A DNA stretch of 64,000 nt from Otatea glauca (GCA_036346275.1 JAYEVK010000102.1:186001-250000), one strand, 5' to 3'; shown: positions 53,034-64,000, numbered from the stretch's first letter. Notes: generated from the sequence alone by a model not told the origin. Translations and numbers: made by a program.

Positions 53034-56000
53034 TGTAACATCCCAGAATTTGCTTTATTAATCTTTTATTGGTTATTTGAGCATTTTATATTTTTTCTGG
53101 AATTTATTTGGATTTTTCTGGATTTATGGGAATTAATTTTAAATTAAGTTTATTGACCTTTTATTTAAATCTATTTAAATCTGTGCAAAGTTAAAATAAA
53201 GTTTTGCCAAAAATATTTTATTTGAGTCAAGGATGTCCCAAAGTATTTTTGGGAAATTTTCTGGATTTTTCTTGATTATTTAATTGTCTAAAAGTAATTA
53301 AAGGAATTTCTGGATTTGTTTTAATTAAGAAAACCCGGAATTTCGCGAGGAACAGTACTGTTCCTGCGTCGGCCCGCTTCTAGAAACCAGCGTTCCGGGC
53401 CGTTGGATCCGCTTTGGACGCACCATATTCGTCGCGGTAATGGTTGTCTCATCACCGCTGTTGGATCTCGTTGGCGGTTCGGAGCTAGCCACGTCGTGGT
53501 GAGTCCGGTCCATCTGATCAGCCGCGTGGCGTGGCCTGGCGTCGTCTTCTCCGATTTGGACTCTGAGTCCAGCTATTAGCCGCTGTGGACACCGCGAAGC
53601 AATCGGGCGAAGCAGCGACTTTTAGAGCTATAAAAAGGGAGCGTGGGCTGCGCAAGTTTCCGAGCAATCAAAACCCTAAGTGCCTCTGCCGAGAATCGCA
53701 GCTGTGCACCGGAATTTTGGGGTAATCACCGAGCACCGCCGCCATCGTCTTTCACCGATTTCGCTGCCTTCCGTCGAGCTCAAGGCACGGGACCGGAGTC
53801 GTCAGCTTCGTCTCAACGAGGGGAAGCCCGTGCGCGCGCCAGTTTGGTAGGAGCATCGTCGGAGGAGGAGATCGCCGTGGAGGTCGCCGCCGCCGTTGAA
53901 GAAGACCTCGCCGACTCGGTTCCAGTGGAGGAATCATAGATCCGTTCGCGTCACCGAACTCCTTTCGTCGAGCCTAACCCGAAGGTAACCCCCTTGGCCG
54001 CCGGCGGTGACCGTAGGGCCGCGTGCGCCGATGAGTGACGTGGCGAAGCTTGCGACCGACTCGTGGACCTGACGTGAGCGCCAGATCAGCCTCACGGCTT
54101 GCGTGGCAGTCATATGGTCGCCCGGTCAGCGTCGCACGTGGTGGTCTAGTCAGCCGAGACACAGGCCCGCGCGTTAGAGAGCCTGACCCAGGTGGACCAG
54201 ATCCACCGTGAACCCGAGGAAGATCATGGACGCAGTCCATGGACCGAGGGGGGCACGTGTCAGCACCGGAGTGCTTCGGACTAGGGCTGACGTCACGCTA
54301 ACATCATAAATCGCTTTTTCAGTTTAAAAAAATAATAAAGCTGTTAATTCTGATTTTTGCTATTTTCAGTATTTATTCCAAACTTCAAAAGGCTATATCT
54401 TTTGCATCGTAACTCGGATTTGAGTGATTCAAATTTCTAAAAATTTGTAAAATTGAGATCTATTTAATGGTGAATTTTATTTGATTTTTGGAGTTCATTT
54501 GCTCTCTGTTTTGGTATTTATTTGCTTTTCTTCTTCGGTACGCGTAGACGTTGAATTGTGCGACGCTTCGGAGGAAGATCTAGCAACTCAGGAGCAAGTT
54601 CCAGAACCAGATCAGGACCTATTCCAAGGCAAATTGTGCTTTGATCATGTTGAACCCATGTTTATAAAATTGCTATAATTGTTTTACCCTATTGCATATA
54701 TTTCAAGTATACAATTGTTTCAAATTAAATTGGGCTTAGCTAATATACCAGATTAATTTATACCCTACCTTGTCATTTGTATGCCATGATCTATTGTCAC
54801 CCTAGATTGGTTCAATATAGTTGGTTAGTAATTATAATCAACATGGGATGGTTAGTCCGTATTAGTTGCTTAGCCATGCCACGTCATCACATGTGTTGGA
54901 ATCATTGATAATTAATCTTGATTAATGGAATATGGAACAATGTTATGAACTTGTGTGTCATGTGGGATCACACGATGAGATTGAGTTGTTGTGGCGAGTC
55001 ATGTCACGCAACGATGTTGAATTGTTGATAGCACGTGGTGCTTGGTAATCAACTGGGTGATAATCATTTAGATTGAGGCAAGTGACAAGGGGCGAGTATG
55101 CCAAGGTGGGCCCAATGGGCAGAGGGTATGTGGATGTCTTGCCTTGATCACACTAAGGACTTAACCTTGCAAGTCTTTGACCTGAGTCAATCATGCAACC
55201 ACTTGTCTGGTATGGACCAGCCTAGCTGATTAATTTGCAATGTCTTAACTTTGGTACTATCTTGGTCGGTGTGAGTTCCCGAGTTATGGAGTAATTCACA
55301 TGGCGCAAGAGGGGGGTCCTGGTTGTGGTTTTCAGACCCACCAGTGTTGAAACCTTAGCGGATAGTACTGGGTTAAGCCAGCGCATTGTAAAGGCTTTGT
55401 CATGATTTCTCTGCCGGCACACCAAAGGAAGTGTGCTAATGGCCAGGCGCAAAGAGAATATCATGCCGTGTGGGTAAAGTGCATAACCTCTGCAGAGTGT
55501 TAAACCTATTCGGATAGCCGTGCTCGCGGTATTGAGCAATGCTCGGGAATTACAGTTAAGGGTTAGCTTAATTAATGAACAACTTGGTTGGGATGGCGGA
55601 AGGCCATGTGGAAGATAGGAATTGATTTAGGATTGGAAACTTGGTTTACTTGAGAAATGTTGAATCTAACTATTATAGTTATTTGTTTTACAGTCTTTGC
55701 AATCTATTTATTGTATTTATTCATAAATGCTGCTTTGTTGCAAAATAACCCTGATAGCCTATCCATTGGAATAAGCCTTGCATATAGCTACATAGAATTG
55801 CATTCTGTGCACAACTTGTTGAGTGCTTTAAGTACTCACCCTTGCCAACAACAACATCACCAGTTGAAGAGTCTACATCAATGCCGAAGGGAAGATTCCA
55901 GGAGGAGACGAATGTTTAGGGCGTAAGCCTTGTCAGTTGCCTGTGGTATACTGAGGGGTTGTCTACGTTTTCATTCCGCTGCAGTTTAATATGTTGGTCA

Positions 56001-56120
56001 GCCTTGAGAGGCATTGTCATATGATATATACTACTTATGTTGAGCCTGTGTGCACTAGCGTGATCTCGGACTAGTGCAGTATACACAGAGAGTCCGGATT
56101 TACATATTCGGGTCCTGACA
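53034..56120 (+). mobile_element. 3.1-kb solo LTR, probably Gypsy (Del/Tekay-like)
   Basis: It begins TGTAACATCCCAG and ends GGGTCCTGACA, with a perfect CCTCC duplication (53029-53033 and 56121-56125). Removing it restores the gene sequence GGCCTCCTAGATG seen in the other copies. There are no internal coding domains, primer site or second LTR. The length and TGTAACA start fit the long LTRs of Del/Tekay-type Gypsy elements in grasses, such as RIRE3 and RIRE8. TATAAAAA at 53629-53636 is the likely promoter. ORFs inside (for example 53643-53939) have no recognised domain. Confidence 0.8.
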
Positions 56121-56295
56121 CCTCCTAGATGCTGAAATGGCAGAAAATCCCTTGCCATCCTTGCTACTGTCGGATATCGGTGACAGTAGCGCTTCCACCA
56201 CCGGAGAATATCGAAATCCGGTTGATTTATGGGGACGGTCTCATCTTGCAGGTGCGTCGAGTTCTGTCCTGCGCTCTTGTGAACTGAGATACGCT

Positions 56296-56336
<41 letters not shown>

Positions 56337-56635
56337 TGATGGATTGATAACTCGCTGGCCAAATACTGTCAAGCCCTTGTAGTGATGGATCCACGTCCAT
56401 TTCATTGCCCTGATTGCTGTACGCCATGAAGAGCTGATGAATAGTCACTCGTACCTCAGAACTGCAGTCTAGAGCTAGGTTAGCCGCCTTGAAAATGCTT
56501 TCAACGTACGTGAGTTTGAATGTCGGGTCTAGAACAAGTGGTATGCTTAGCGACAAATATTTCCGTGACAAGAACGTCTCAAGATCATCTTTCGCGACAT
56601 TTGGACCTTTTGTGAATGTAACAATCAAATTGCTA
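56121..56635 (-). pseudogene. hAT-derived gene, copy 4, C-terminal half
   Basis: It includes IPLVLDPTFKLTYVESIFK and WQVI-type sequence in minus frames. A (CTCCTG)n expansion of about six units (56296-56335), where other copies have two, lengthens a Gln-Glu run; in the shifted frame it reads as Ala-Gly repeats. It ends at about 56635, where AT-rich repeats begin; the N-terminal part is absent. Confidence 0.85.
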
Positions 56636-57320
56636 ATTGTATTTTGTTTTTATTCTAAATTTTAGATTTAGGTTGGTATTCGTATACAAATCTAATTACA
56701 AACTTTCAATTGATTTTTGTTTCGAATTTTATTTTTATTTTGATGTTTGTATGGAAATAAAATTGCTACTTTTATTTTATTTTTACGGGGAATTTTGGTT
56801 TTTTTGTTGTACTTTATGTGGACTCTTTATTTTAATCCTACATAAATCAAATTTCTATTTTTTATTTTTCATTCTGAATTTTAGTTTTTCATGTTGGAAT
56901 TCGTATACAAATCCAACTAATAATTTTTATTCGAAATTTTAGTTTTATTTTGATGTTCGTATGGAAATTATATTACTAATTATCTTTTATTTTTTGTTCT
57001 GTATTTTTTTAAAATTTTTATTCTAAATTTCAATTTTATTTTGATGTTCATATCGAAATTAGATTATTAATTATCTTTTATTTTTTATTTCAAATTTTTT
57101 TATTGTACTTGACTCTTTCTTTTAATTGTTCATATGGAAATTAGGTTACTAATTATCTTTTAGTTTTTATTTAGAATTTTTTTAAAATTTTTATTCTGAA
57201 TTTCAATTTTATTTTGATGTCCGTATGGAAATTAGATTATTAATAATTATATTTTATTTTTTGTTTTGAATTTTTTATTGTACTTGGACTCTTTCTTTTA
57301 ATATTATGGAAATCAAATTT
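56636..57320. repeat. AT-rich degenerate tandem repeats
   Basis: The phrase TTTTGATGTTCGTATGGAAATTA recurs in variant form near 56735, 56945, 57035, 57130 and 57215. It alternates with TTGTACTTGACTCTTTCTTTTAA near 56810, 57105, 57282 and 57390. The spacing is about 80-200 bp and variable. No gene is seen; ORFs here are Phe/Tyr-rich noise. Confidence 0.6.
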
Positions 57321-57707
57321 CTGTTTTTATTTTATTTTTATTCCGAATGACACAAATTCTTGTATTGTACATGACACAAACTCTTGTATTGTACTTGACA
57401 TAAACTCTTTCTTTTAATGTATATCATTATAATCTGGACTCATCATGATGAACGGTGTAGATCTTTCTTTTATTGTCTGATTAATGTGGGAATTTCTAGA
57501 CTTAGAGCTAACGTGGTGACTTCTTTTACTTCTGCTTTAATATTATAAGATATTTATACATGAATCTTGTAGTTTTCTTAAATTTACTCTTAAAACATTG
57601 TTGCTTTGTTCGTGATCGGTAGTAGTCCTTTTTTTAATAGAGAATACCATTGTTGTACAACATCTTATGAACTGAACTGTGAACATATCTGCCTGGGCAT
57701 TTGGTTC
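57321..57707. other. AT-rich spacer, no gene seen
   Basis: It continues the composition of the repeats to its left with scattered TGTACTTGACA phrases. No domain or RNA gene was recognised. Confidence 0.4.
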
Positions 57708-58384
57708 TGGTTAATTTTATGCTTTTTTGAACAAATATATTTGATCACGGTAAAAGTAGTTTTTTTTATGAAGATTGACATATATGGATTTGAAAATGAT
57801 TGTTCTTCCTAACACATATCGTGGCCGCGTTTCCAGAGTTCGAATCAACTCCGAATATCCGATCGTGTGTCTCAGGAGTGTCCGTGTACTTACTCTGCTG
57901 AATTATATATTTTGTGCCGTATAATGTTAAAGGACATACACGTTCACAGATATAGCAACCATATCTCCGGCGTAAAATTGTACCCCACAAAAATTTAGAT
58001 GGTCAAGATATTTTCTATTTCTCTAATTAATGTGCGAATTTCTTGCTTTTTTTTTCTTTTTCTTTGATTAATGCGATAGTTGATCATAGACATCTAAAAT
58101 TAATGTGGGGCTCTTAAAAAGATAAAGAAAGATAGATAGATGAGGTTCATTTCAACCCATCACACATAAGTATGTGGTGCGAACGGCAGTTCAAAGACTG
58201 GTACATTTAAGCTCTAAAACACGATGCAATACAGAAAAGAAAAGGCATAAAAACATGGTACACTCTAATTGTGAAACAACACAATACACATAGACCACAG
58301 GACATGATTGGATACATAAAACAAGTGAAAATTAAAGAGCTGGTGATCAAGATAGGCGCATTCCCCGTGGTGCTCATCATGTAG
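57708..58384 (-). repeat. 3' flank of hAT-derived copy 5
   Basis: 57708-57806 matches 3640-3743, and from about 57810 it matches the flank of the other copies (CCAGAGTTCGAATCAACTCCG, GTACATTTAAG, GGCATAAAAAC). Relative to copy 1 about 490 bp are deleted between these two parts. It is more diverged than the flanks of copies 1 and 2. Confidence 0.75.
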
Positions 58385-60241
58385 CTAGCATCCCGCGTAG
58401 CGGCGAAGATGGTTTGTAATCTCGGTGATCTGCTGAGACGTTGACCTCCTAGATGTTGGAATGGCCAGAAAATCCCTTGCCATCCTTGCTATTGTCGGAT
58501 ATCGGTGACAGTTGCCCTTCCACCACTTGAGAATATCGAAATCATGTTGCTCCATGGGGACGGTCTCATCTTGCAGGTAATCGTCGAGTTCTGTCCTGCG
58601 CTCTTGTGAACTGAGATGCGCTTGCTCCTGCACCTGTCCTGATGGATTGATAACTTGACAAGTACTGTCAAGCCCTTGTAGTGATGGATCCACGTCCATT
58701 TCATTGCCCTGATTGCTGTACTCCATGAAGAGCTGATGCATAGTTACTCGTACCTCAGAACTGCAGTCTGGAGCTAGGTTAGCCTCCTTGAAAATGCGTT
58801 CAACGTACGTGAGTTTGAATCTCGGGTCTAGAACAAGTGGTATGCTTTGCGACAAATATTTCCGTGACAAGTAAGCCTCAAGATCATCTTTTGCAGACTT
58901 TAGACATTCTGTGAATATAGGACCATCACGGTCATCATAGTCGATGTCTTCGTTTCTTCTAGAAGCTTTGGTATATTCAAAATCTAACTTTTTCTTCAGC
59001 TTCAATAGCTCTATAAGGCAGAGGTTTGAAGTTGGAGAACTGCAGGCAGAAATTGCTTCGATAGCACGATATGTTGTACCCAAAGTAGTGCGACACGATT
59101 CTGTTAGCTCTGTTTCATGAAATGTGGCTTCTCCCTCTGCTGCTGCCGAAGAGCACCCGTCATGGAGAATTTCCAGTGCATAATAGCATGCATACCACCG
59201 CTCGTCATATGTCCAAGGGTTGTTCAGCGACAGACGTGGAGAAATATCTCTGCGTTTCTTCTGACTCAAACTTAAATCCCGAAAGGCATCGAGCCAACGT
59301 TCTCCAATAATCCATGTTAGCTGACCAGCAACCGTATGGAACGACCAATTTATGTCGGTAGCAAAGAATAGCTTATATTGGGTTGCAGAGAGATGCACAA
59401 GGTTGTCAAAGTGCAACTTGTTTCTTAATAAACGCAAATCCCAACAGTCAGATAGAATGCTACAGACCTTAAGCGGAAGACCCCAGCAAGAAATAGTTTC
59501 CTTCAATCTAGCATAATTGTCCCCGCATATTACGGAACCGGCACCGTAATCTTTCATCTCCGATATTTGGTCATAATTGTCCTCCTCGTCATTCAATTTC
59601 TTGAACACTTGTATGATTCTCCTATGGAGATTCCATTCACCATCAATGAAGTGGGCCGCGATATACACAACTTGTGCCCTGGCAGTTTTAGCTTCACCGA
59701 CCGATAAACTAACAAGCCCAGGAGTACTTCCCAGGGCATCCTTCAGGTCGCTCATTTCTTGGTCGAAGAGCGCATCGCACCGCTCCTCAACATGTCCTCG
59801 CGATGGCATCTGGAAATCAGGACATAGCGTCTCTGCGAATCTTCTGAACTGGGCGTCTTCAACAACCGAGGAAGGGTATCCATGCAGCGCGATCATCCTG
59901 ACAAGCTGATCTTCACTAGCAGCCATTTGCCGATCCAAATGAGCAGGGGTAGGGTTGGAGGTGGACACCTGCTGTTCCCAGTACCTCACACTCTGCTCAG
60001 GTTCTGCAGGCAACACATGCTGCCTCCCGGGTTTGGGGTGTCGCACGGGGCAAGTTTCTTCGTAATGCTTCTTCATGCACGACGTCCCGTCCCTGACAGG
60101 ATCGGCGCATAGCATGGTCTTGCAATACTTGCACTCTGCTTTCTGCTCAAAGTGCTCCCAGTACGGTGACCGCCTTCTGTAGCCTTTCCGTGCGGTACGC
60201 TGTGCTTGAGAATCATGTGTTTCGCTGTTCTCGTCAGCCAT
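58385..60241 (-). CDS. hAT-derived BED zinc-finger protein, copy 5 (intact)
   Basis: From the Met at 60241 (MADENSETHDSQ) the frame gives 618 aa. An upstream in-frame extension to 60343 exists, but the start chosen matches copy 2 and the extension is not shared. The BED finger has YWEHF, ECKYC and KHYEETC. The core has AAHFIDGEWNLHRRI and PLVLDPRFKLTYVERIF. The C-terminal dimerisation domain has ELDDYLQDE, FDILKWWKGN and MARDFLAIP. As in copy 2, the first catalytic motif reads LVSLSVGEA and the usual Cys-x2-His block reads LVHLSATQYKLF. It is likely a DNA-binding, dimerising protein without transposase activity. The upstream DNA differs from copy 2 beyond about 12 bp, so any promoter is its own. 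Confidence 0.8.
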   Translation of the reverse strand: MADENSETHDSQAQRTARKGYRRRSPYWEHFEQKAECKYCKTMLCADPVRDGTSCMKKHYEETCPVRHPKPGRQHVLPAEPEQSVRYWEQQVSTSNPTPAHLDRQMAASEDQLVRMIALHGYPSSVVEDAQFRRFAETLCPDFQMPSRGHVEERCDALFDQEMSDLKDALGSTPGLVSLSVGEAKTARAQVVYIAAHFIDGEWNLHRRIIQVFKKLNDEEDNYDQISEMKDYGAGSVICGDNYARLKETISCWGLPLKVCSILSDCWDLRLLRNKLHFDNLVHLSATQYKLFFATDINWSFHTVAGQLTWIIGERWLDAFRDLSLSQKKRRDISPRLSLNNPWTYDERWYACYYALEILHDGCSSAAAEGEATFHETELTESCRTTLGTTYRAIEAISACSSPTSNLCLIELLKLKKKLDFEYTKASRRNEDIDYDDRDGPIFTECLKSAKDDLEAYLSRKYLSQSIPLVLDPRFKLTYVERIFKEANLAPDCSSEVRVTMHQLFMEYSNQGNEMDVDPSLQGLDSTCQVINPSGQVQEQAHLSSQERRTELDDYLQDETVPMEQHDFDILKWWKGNCHRYPTIARMARDFLAIPTSRRSTSQQITEITNHLRRYAGC

Positions 60242-60344
60242 CTCTCTGTCATGTAACATGGTGTTAATTCTATTTGCTTGAGCAACAAATTTCTTCAACC
60301 CATGCAACAATTTATGGTGGCACATGCAATATTGCAAAAACACA

Positions 60345-60920
60345 TAAGCAACACTGAGAAAAATTTTTAAAAATTACTCTCTTAATAGTATTGGATGCCT
60401 AACAACAACACTCTGCTCGACATGCTCCTGAAGAAGAAATCGATGCCGTAGCCTGGGGCCAAACCATGAGACAGTTGGACACAACATTTCCTAGTAATGT
60501 TTGCAACAAATCGAACCAATAATTGCAACAAAATAATTTAGCCCTGCAAATATCACAGCACAAACACAACAATAGGTGGCTATCCGTGCGACAAAAATCC
60601 CACTCTAGCTGCAACAAAACTCATTGTAACAATTAATAGATGCAGCAATATTGCAACAAAAAAAAGATAGCGAACACAACAAAAATTACAAAGTGTGCAG
60701 CAAAAAATCCATTCGGTGGCAACAACCCATTTCAACAAATCGCAACGCCTAATGCAACAAATAAACAAAATAAATGCAATAAAAACACCATTTACTACAA
60801 CATTTTTGTGAGTACACACTGTAACAAACTAAAACACTTGTTGCAACAATTGAAAAAGGTTGTTGCAACAAATTGAGAGAACACATGCAACAATCCGCTG
60901 GAGGAGAAGGAGTTGGTAGC
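60345..60920. repeat. CAA-rich low-complexity DNA
   Basis: TGCAACAA and similar words recur through the stretch, giving Cys/Leu-rich ORFs on minus and Asn/Lys-rich ones on plus without domains. It adjoins the upstream side of hAT copy 5. Confidence 0.6.
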
Positions 60921-62405
60921 AGGGTTTCAAATCTCGTTGAATTTCGGTGAAATTTCGAATTTCGGACCACCACGAAATCTAAAGTATCGGCCGGGAATTT
61001 TTTTAAAATTGCTACAGTAACCCAAAATTTCGATTTTTTTTGCAAAATTTCGTGTTTTGGCCGGTTTTGAAACTTTTAGGGCCGGATTTGACCGGATTTT
61101 GTCCAATAACCCTTAGGAAAGTCATCTCCTATGAAAATTTGTTAGAAAACCGATTCTTTTAGACATTTTAAAATTTTGGCAGAAACACTGTCAGATTTTT
61201 ATAAAGTTGTAGAAGCTTGATAATAAGCTGAAAATTTTATGGTACTATTCTTAGTAGTTTAGGATCATACATAAAAAATTAAAAATAATTTAACTTCATT
61301 TTTTATCTTTAAAAAATCAAAAATAGAATGAACATAATTGGGACAGTTACATTGTCAGAATTTTATAAATTTTCTTGAGTGTGATTATAATCTAAATTTT
61401 TTTGAGAGATTAACAATTGACTCAGTACAATTATATAATTTTTTCAAAAAATTTCAACATTGTTTGTTTGGTCAATCAAATCTATGTAAGCATTGAACTT
61501 CGTTTGTTATATTATATTTCAAAAATCGAAAAGAAAAGATCATAAATGGTACTGTGCCTTGTAAGAATTTTATAAGTTCACTGGAGAGTGATAATGATTC
61601 AAAATTTTTATGATATATTAAGAACTTCCTTATCACCATTCTGTAAAATTTTCAAAAATTTTAAACTTTTTTTATTGCTAAAGCAAATCTATATATTGAT
61701 CATCAGACTTTTATCAGGACGTAGCACTATCTGAATTTTTAAACATTATTTGAGAATGGTCATCATCTCAAAATTTTAAATAAACATTAATGTTACATCA
61801 GGACCATCCAAAAAATTTTTCAAAAGTTTTTAACATGGTTTAGATAATTTTTCATTTTGTTCAAGTTTGCTGGTAAGCCTTTTAACAGGGCAGTAGTACT
61901 GTTCAAATTTTTAAAAATTCATACAATTTGATCATCATCTGAAAATTTTATAAGAGCATTAGAGATACATAATAACCGTGCAAAAAAAATTTCAAATGTT
62001 TATAACCTGGTTTGAACCATTTTGTATACGGTTCAAAATTGCGGGTCAGCGTTTTATCAGGACAGTAGCAATTTTTGAATTTTTAAAAATTCCACAAACT
62101 TTAGAATAATCTGAAATTTTTATTAAAATATCATAAATGTGTCAGGACTCTCCAAAAACAATTTCAAAATTATTCAACATTGTTTGACCCACTTTTTCAT
62201 TGTAAAAAGACCGAAATTTCGGGTATTTCGCCCAAAATTTTGATATTTTTGGCGAATTTTGTTTTTTCTCGGTAGAAAATGAACCGGATTTGAATTTTTG
62301 TTTTTGAATTTCGGACGAGATTTGTCCGAAATACCTGAATTTCACCGAAATTTTAGAATCTGGTCAGGGGCGGTATTTTATCCGAAAACGAAATTTGAAT
62401 CCTTG
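60921..62405. mobile_element. Inverted-repeat-bounded AT-rich element with degenerate internal repeats
   Basis: The left end AGGGTTTCAAATCTCG and the complement of the right end, AAGGATTCAAATTTCG, are similar, and both ends contain TTTCGGTGAAATT-type phrases in opposite orientation. Between them a unit of about 165-200 bp recurs about six times (starts near 61190, 61365, 61565, 61730, 61900 and 62077). Each holds a CAGAATTTTTA-like block, ATGATCATCATCTGAAAATTTTA, and a CCAAAAAATTTCAAAA block. There is no coding capacity. Similar GAAATTTC-rich DNA lies at 29960-30235. Confidence 0.5.
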
Positions 62406-63260
62406 GGTGGCGGTACTAGTGAGAAGATGAGCACGGTTGAGGAGCAAGCAGCATCGGCCTGATGCTAGCCAAGATTTAGCTAGGATGACACTAGCCCTAG
62501 ACCACCGCTTCATCACCGATCGCGCTGCTGGTCCTCTACTCATCACTGGCAGACCAAATCTGACGAGGTCAAGACCGAACCAGTACCGCTACATTAGTCT
62601 CCTCCCCCTCCATCAAGCACGACACTAGTGAGCCCCCTAATGCGTTGCAAGCTGTGGAGGAGGGAGAACAGGAGAATCAGGGCAAGGGAAAAGCAAGTTC
62701 ATCTGATGGTTCTGGAGTAAACAAGGAATAGGGTATTGGGAGCTCGTGCATTGCTTTACGTTGAGAGAACGATTGAGGAGATAAGAAAGTGAGTGGAGGA
62801 GGGCTCCAGAGAGAAAGGGGATGGTAGGTGGTCAACATATGATATATTAGAATGGGTGGTCAGTGTTTAGGATGATATGGATGGATAAGGATAAGGTAGG
62901 AGGAGCTGTGCGTTTGGACAGAACACCTCCCGTCAGACGACCGAACTGAAGCATTACCGAAGAAAGGGGAGGACTAGGAATCGGACATCTGATGGGAACT
63001 TCCCATCGAACACGTCGGCGCAACATTTTTTAACAGTGTGTGCAACAATTGTAATCATTGCTTGCAAAAAATGCACAATAATGGTGGGAATGTCGAGAGA
63101 AAAAAAATCTAAATTAGATGAAACCATGATTATAGAAGGTAGCTAGCTTTTAAAATGGTTCAGACATTGTAAACAAAAGAAAGTTACAAAAACACAACAA
63201 TACAACATTTGAAAAGAATAGTTACTTTCTAGCATACATGTTTAGTCTAGTTTTCTTTCA
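62406..63260. other. Gene-poor region, no supported feature
   Basis: Moderate GC, short ORFs only. A CAACAATTGTAATC phrase near 63042 recalls the CAA-rich DNA at 60345-60920. Part of it may be the 5' LTR of the Copia element that follows, whose start I could not place. Confidence 0.35.
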
Positions 63261-63418
63261 TGGTGTTAGATTATTTATCTTAGATTGATTCTTCAAGTTT
63301 GGTCATTATTTTATTAATTTCCAGAATTAATAAAAACCAAATAAAATTAGTTTTAGGTGTTAGTTTGCACTAATTCACCCCTCTTTTGGTGCGTCTCGAT
63401 CCTTCAATTGGTATCAGA

Positions 63419-64000
63419 GTAGGTTTGCTTTAAATTTAATTTAACAATTAAAAAGCATGGCGCATGTTGCATCTTTTTCTTTGACTAAATCTCCTATTTT
63501 TAATGGTGATGATTACCCTTATTCGAAAGTTCGCATGGAGTCATTTTTCAAATCCCAAGGGTGTGAATTGTGGGAAATTATAGCTAAAAAAATATGTAAA
63601 ACCTGAAAATATTATCACTAAGGAAGAAAAAGTGCTTTACACCTTGAATCAAAAAGCTATGAGTTATTTTTATAGTGCATTGTCTAGAGATGAGTTTAAT
63701 AGAATTTCTACATTAACAGCTGCTCATGAAATTTGGCATTCTTTAGAGATTATTCATGCAGGTACCAATGAAGTAAAAAAAATGCTAAAATTGAATTGTA
63801 CACACGTGAGTATGAGTTATTCAAGATGAACCCTAAGGAGACAATTAAGGTTTTTGGTACTCACTCTAATGAACTTGTTAATAAACTTTATGCCATAGGA
63901 AAAGTACTCTCACAAGAAGATCAATGTAGAAAATTGCTTAGGTCTTTAGATCAAAAAAATTTAACATGTTAAAGTGACTGCAATAAATGAGTCTAAGGAA
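63419..64000 (+). mobile_element. Start of a third Copia-type element, running off the window
   Basis: An LTR end (CGATCCTTCA, ending 63416) is followed by the iMet primer site TGGTATCAGAG (63419-63429). A gag start lies at 63457 (MAHVASFSLTKSPIFNGDDY, then SKVRMESFFKSQGCELWEII). Later pieces (LNQKAMSYFYSALSRDEFNRI, near 63641) fit the UBN2-type gag of plant Copia elements. The frame breaks near 63600 after a run of A, again near 63790, and at 63969, so this copy is defective. The 5' LTR start and the rest lie unseen or outside. Confidence 0.8.
63457..63990 (+). pseudogene. gag fragment of Copia 3 (frameshifted)
   Basis: The protein-level match to UBN2 gag continues through three frames. The expected NEVKKMLKLNCTH-like and YELFKMNPKETIKVFGTHS-like parts are in different frames, separated by A-run indels. 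The expected zinc knuckle lies beyond the window. Confidence 0.75.

Noticed and set aside
53643..54240. ORFs in the 3.1-kb solo LTR as host genes
   Set aside because: They lie downstream of the LTR TATA box inside an element with perfect target duplication and have no recognised domain; this is LTR leader sequence.

Overview
The window is plant nuclear DNA, almost certainly from a grass (Poaceae). The evidence is Copia and Tat-type Gypsy LTR retrotransposons with the tRNA-iMet primer-site motif TGGTATCAGAG, Helitrons with CTRR 3' ends behind GC hairpins, MITEs with GGGCCTGTTTGG-type ends, AT-rich intergenic DNA beside very GC-rich coding DNA, and spliced plant gene fragments. The species cannot be fixed from sequence alone. 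Almost everything is nested transposable elements; one small plant gene and two intact hAT-derived ORFs are the only credible functional coding units.

The backbone is a cluster of five copies of one hAT-derived BED zinc-finger gene, all on the minus strand, with about 0.9 kb of shared 3' flank: copy 1 (4813-6492, broken, N-terminus missing), copy 2 (13701-15611, intact, 636 aa), copy 3 (48337-52199, broken), copy 4 (52961-56635, broken) and copy 5 (58385-60241, intact, 618 aa). Later insertions split the cluster. A Copia element (6797-13209) sits in the 3' flank of copy 2. A MITE (47155-47575) sits in the 3' flank of copy 3 and a Helitron (about 48969-51785) in its coding region. A 761-bp solo LTR (52200-52960) lies at the copy 3/copy 4 junction, and a 3.1-kb solo LTR (53034-56120) lies in copy 4. 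All copies point the same way and share flanks, which fits local tandem duplication better than repeated transposition.

Between the two halves of the cluster lie: a terminal exon of an unknown gene (17811-17954); an 11.7-kb Tat-like Gypsy element (18096-29788, coding on minus) with an opposing plant-mobile-domain gene on plus; a 3.8-kb Helitron (about 31890-35669) carrying five exons of the purine-biosynthesis gene ATIC/PurH; a short Helitron (35665-36370) that abuts and slightly overlaps it; and a small plant gene (39460-39699, minus) whose 5' leader is split by a young Copia insertion (39817-44683).

The left edge holds a probable LTR end, another short Helitron and CACTA-like hairpin sequence. 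The right edge holds CAA-rich DNA, a 1.5-kb inverted-repeat-bounded element made of degenerate repeats of about 175 bp, and the start of another Copia element running off the window. No rRNA, complete tRNA or CRISPR array was seen. The most notable items are the duplicated hAT-derived family with an ancestrally altered catalytic core, two related Helitrons with different captured gene fragments, and the antisense gene inside the Gypsy element.
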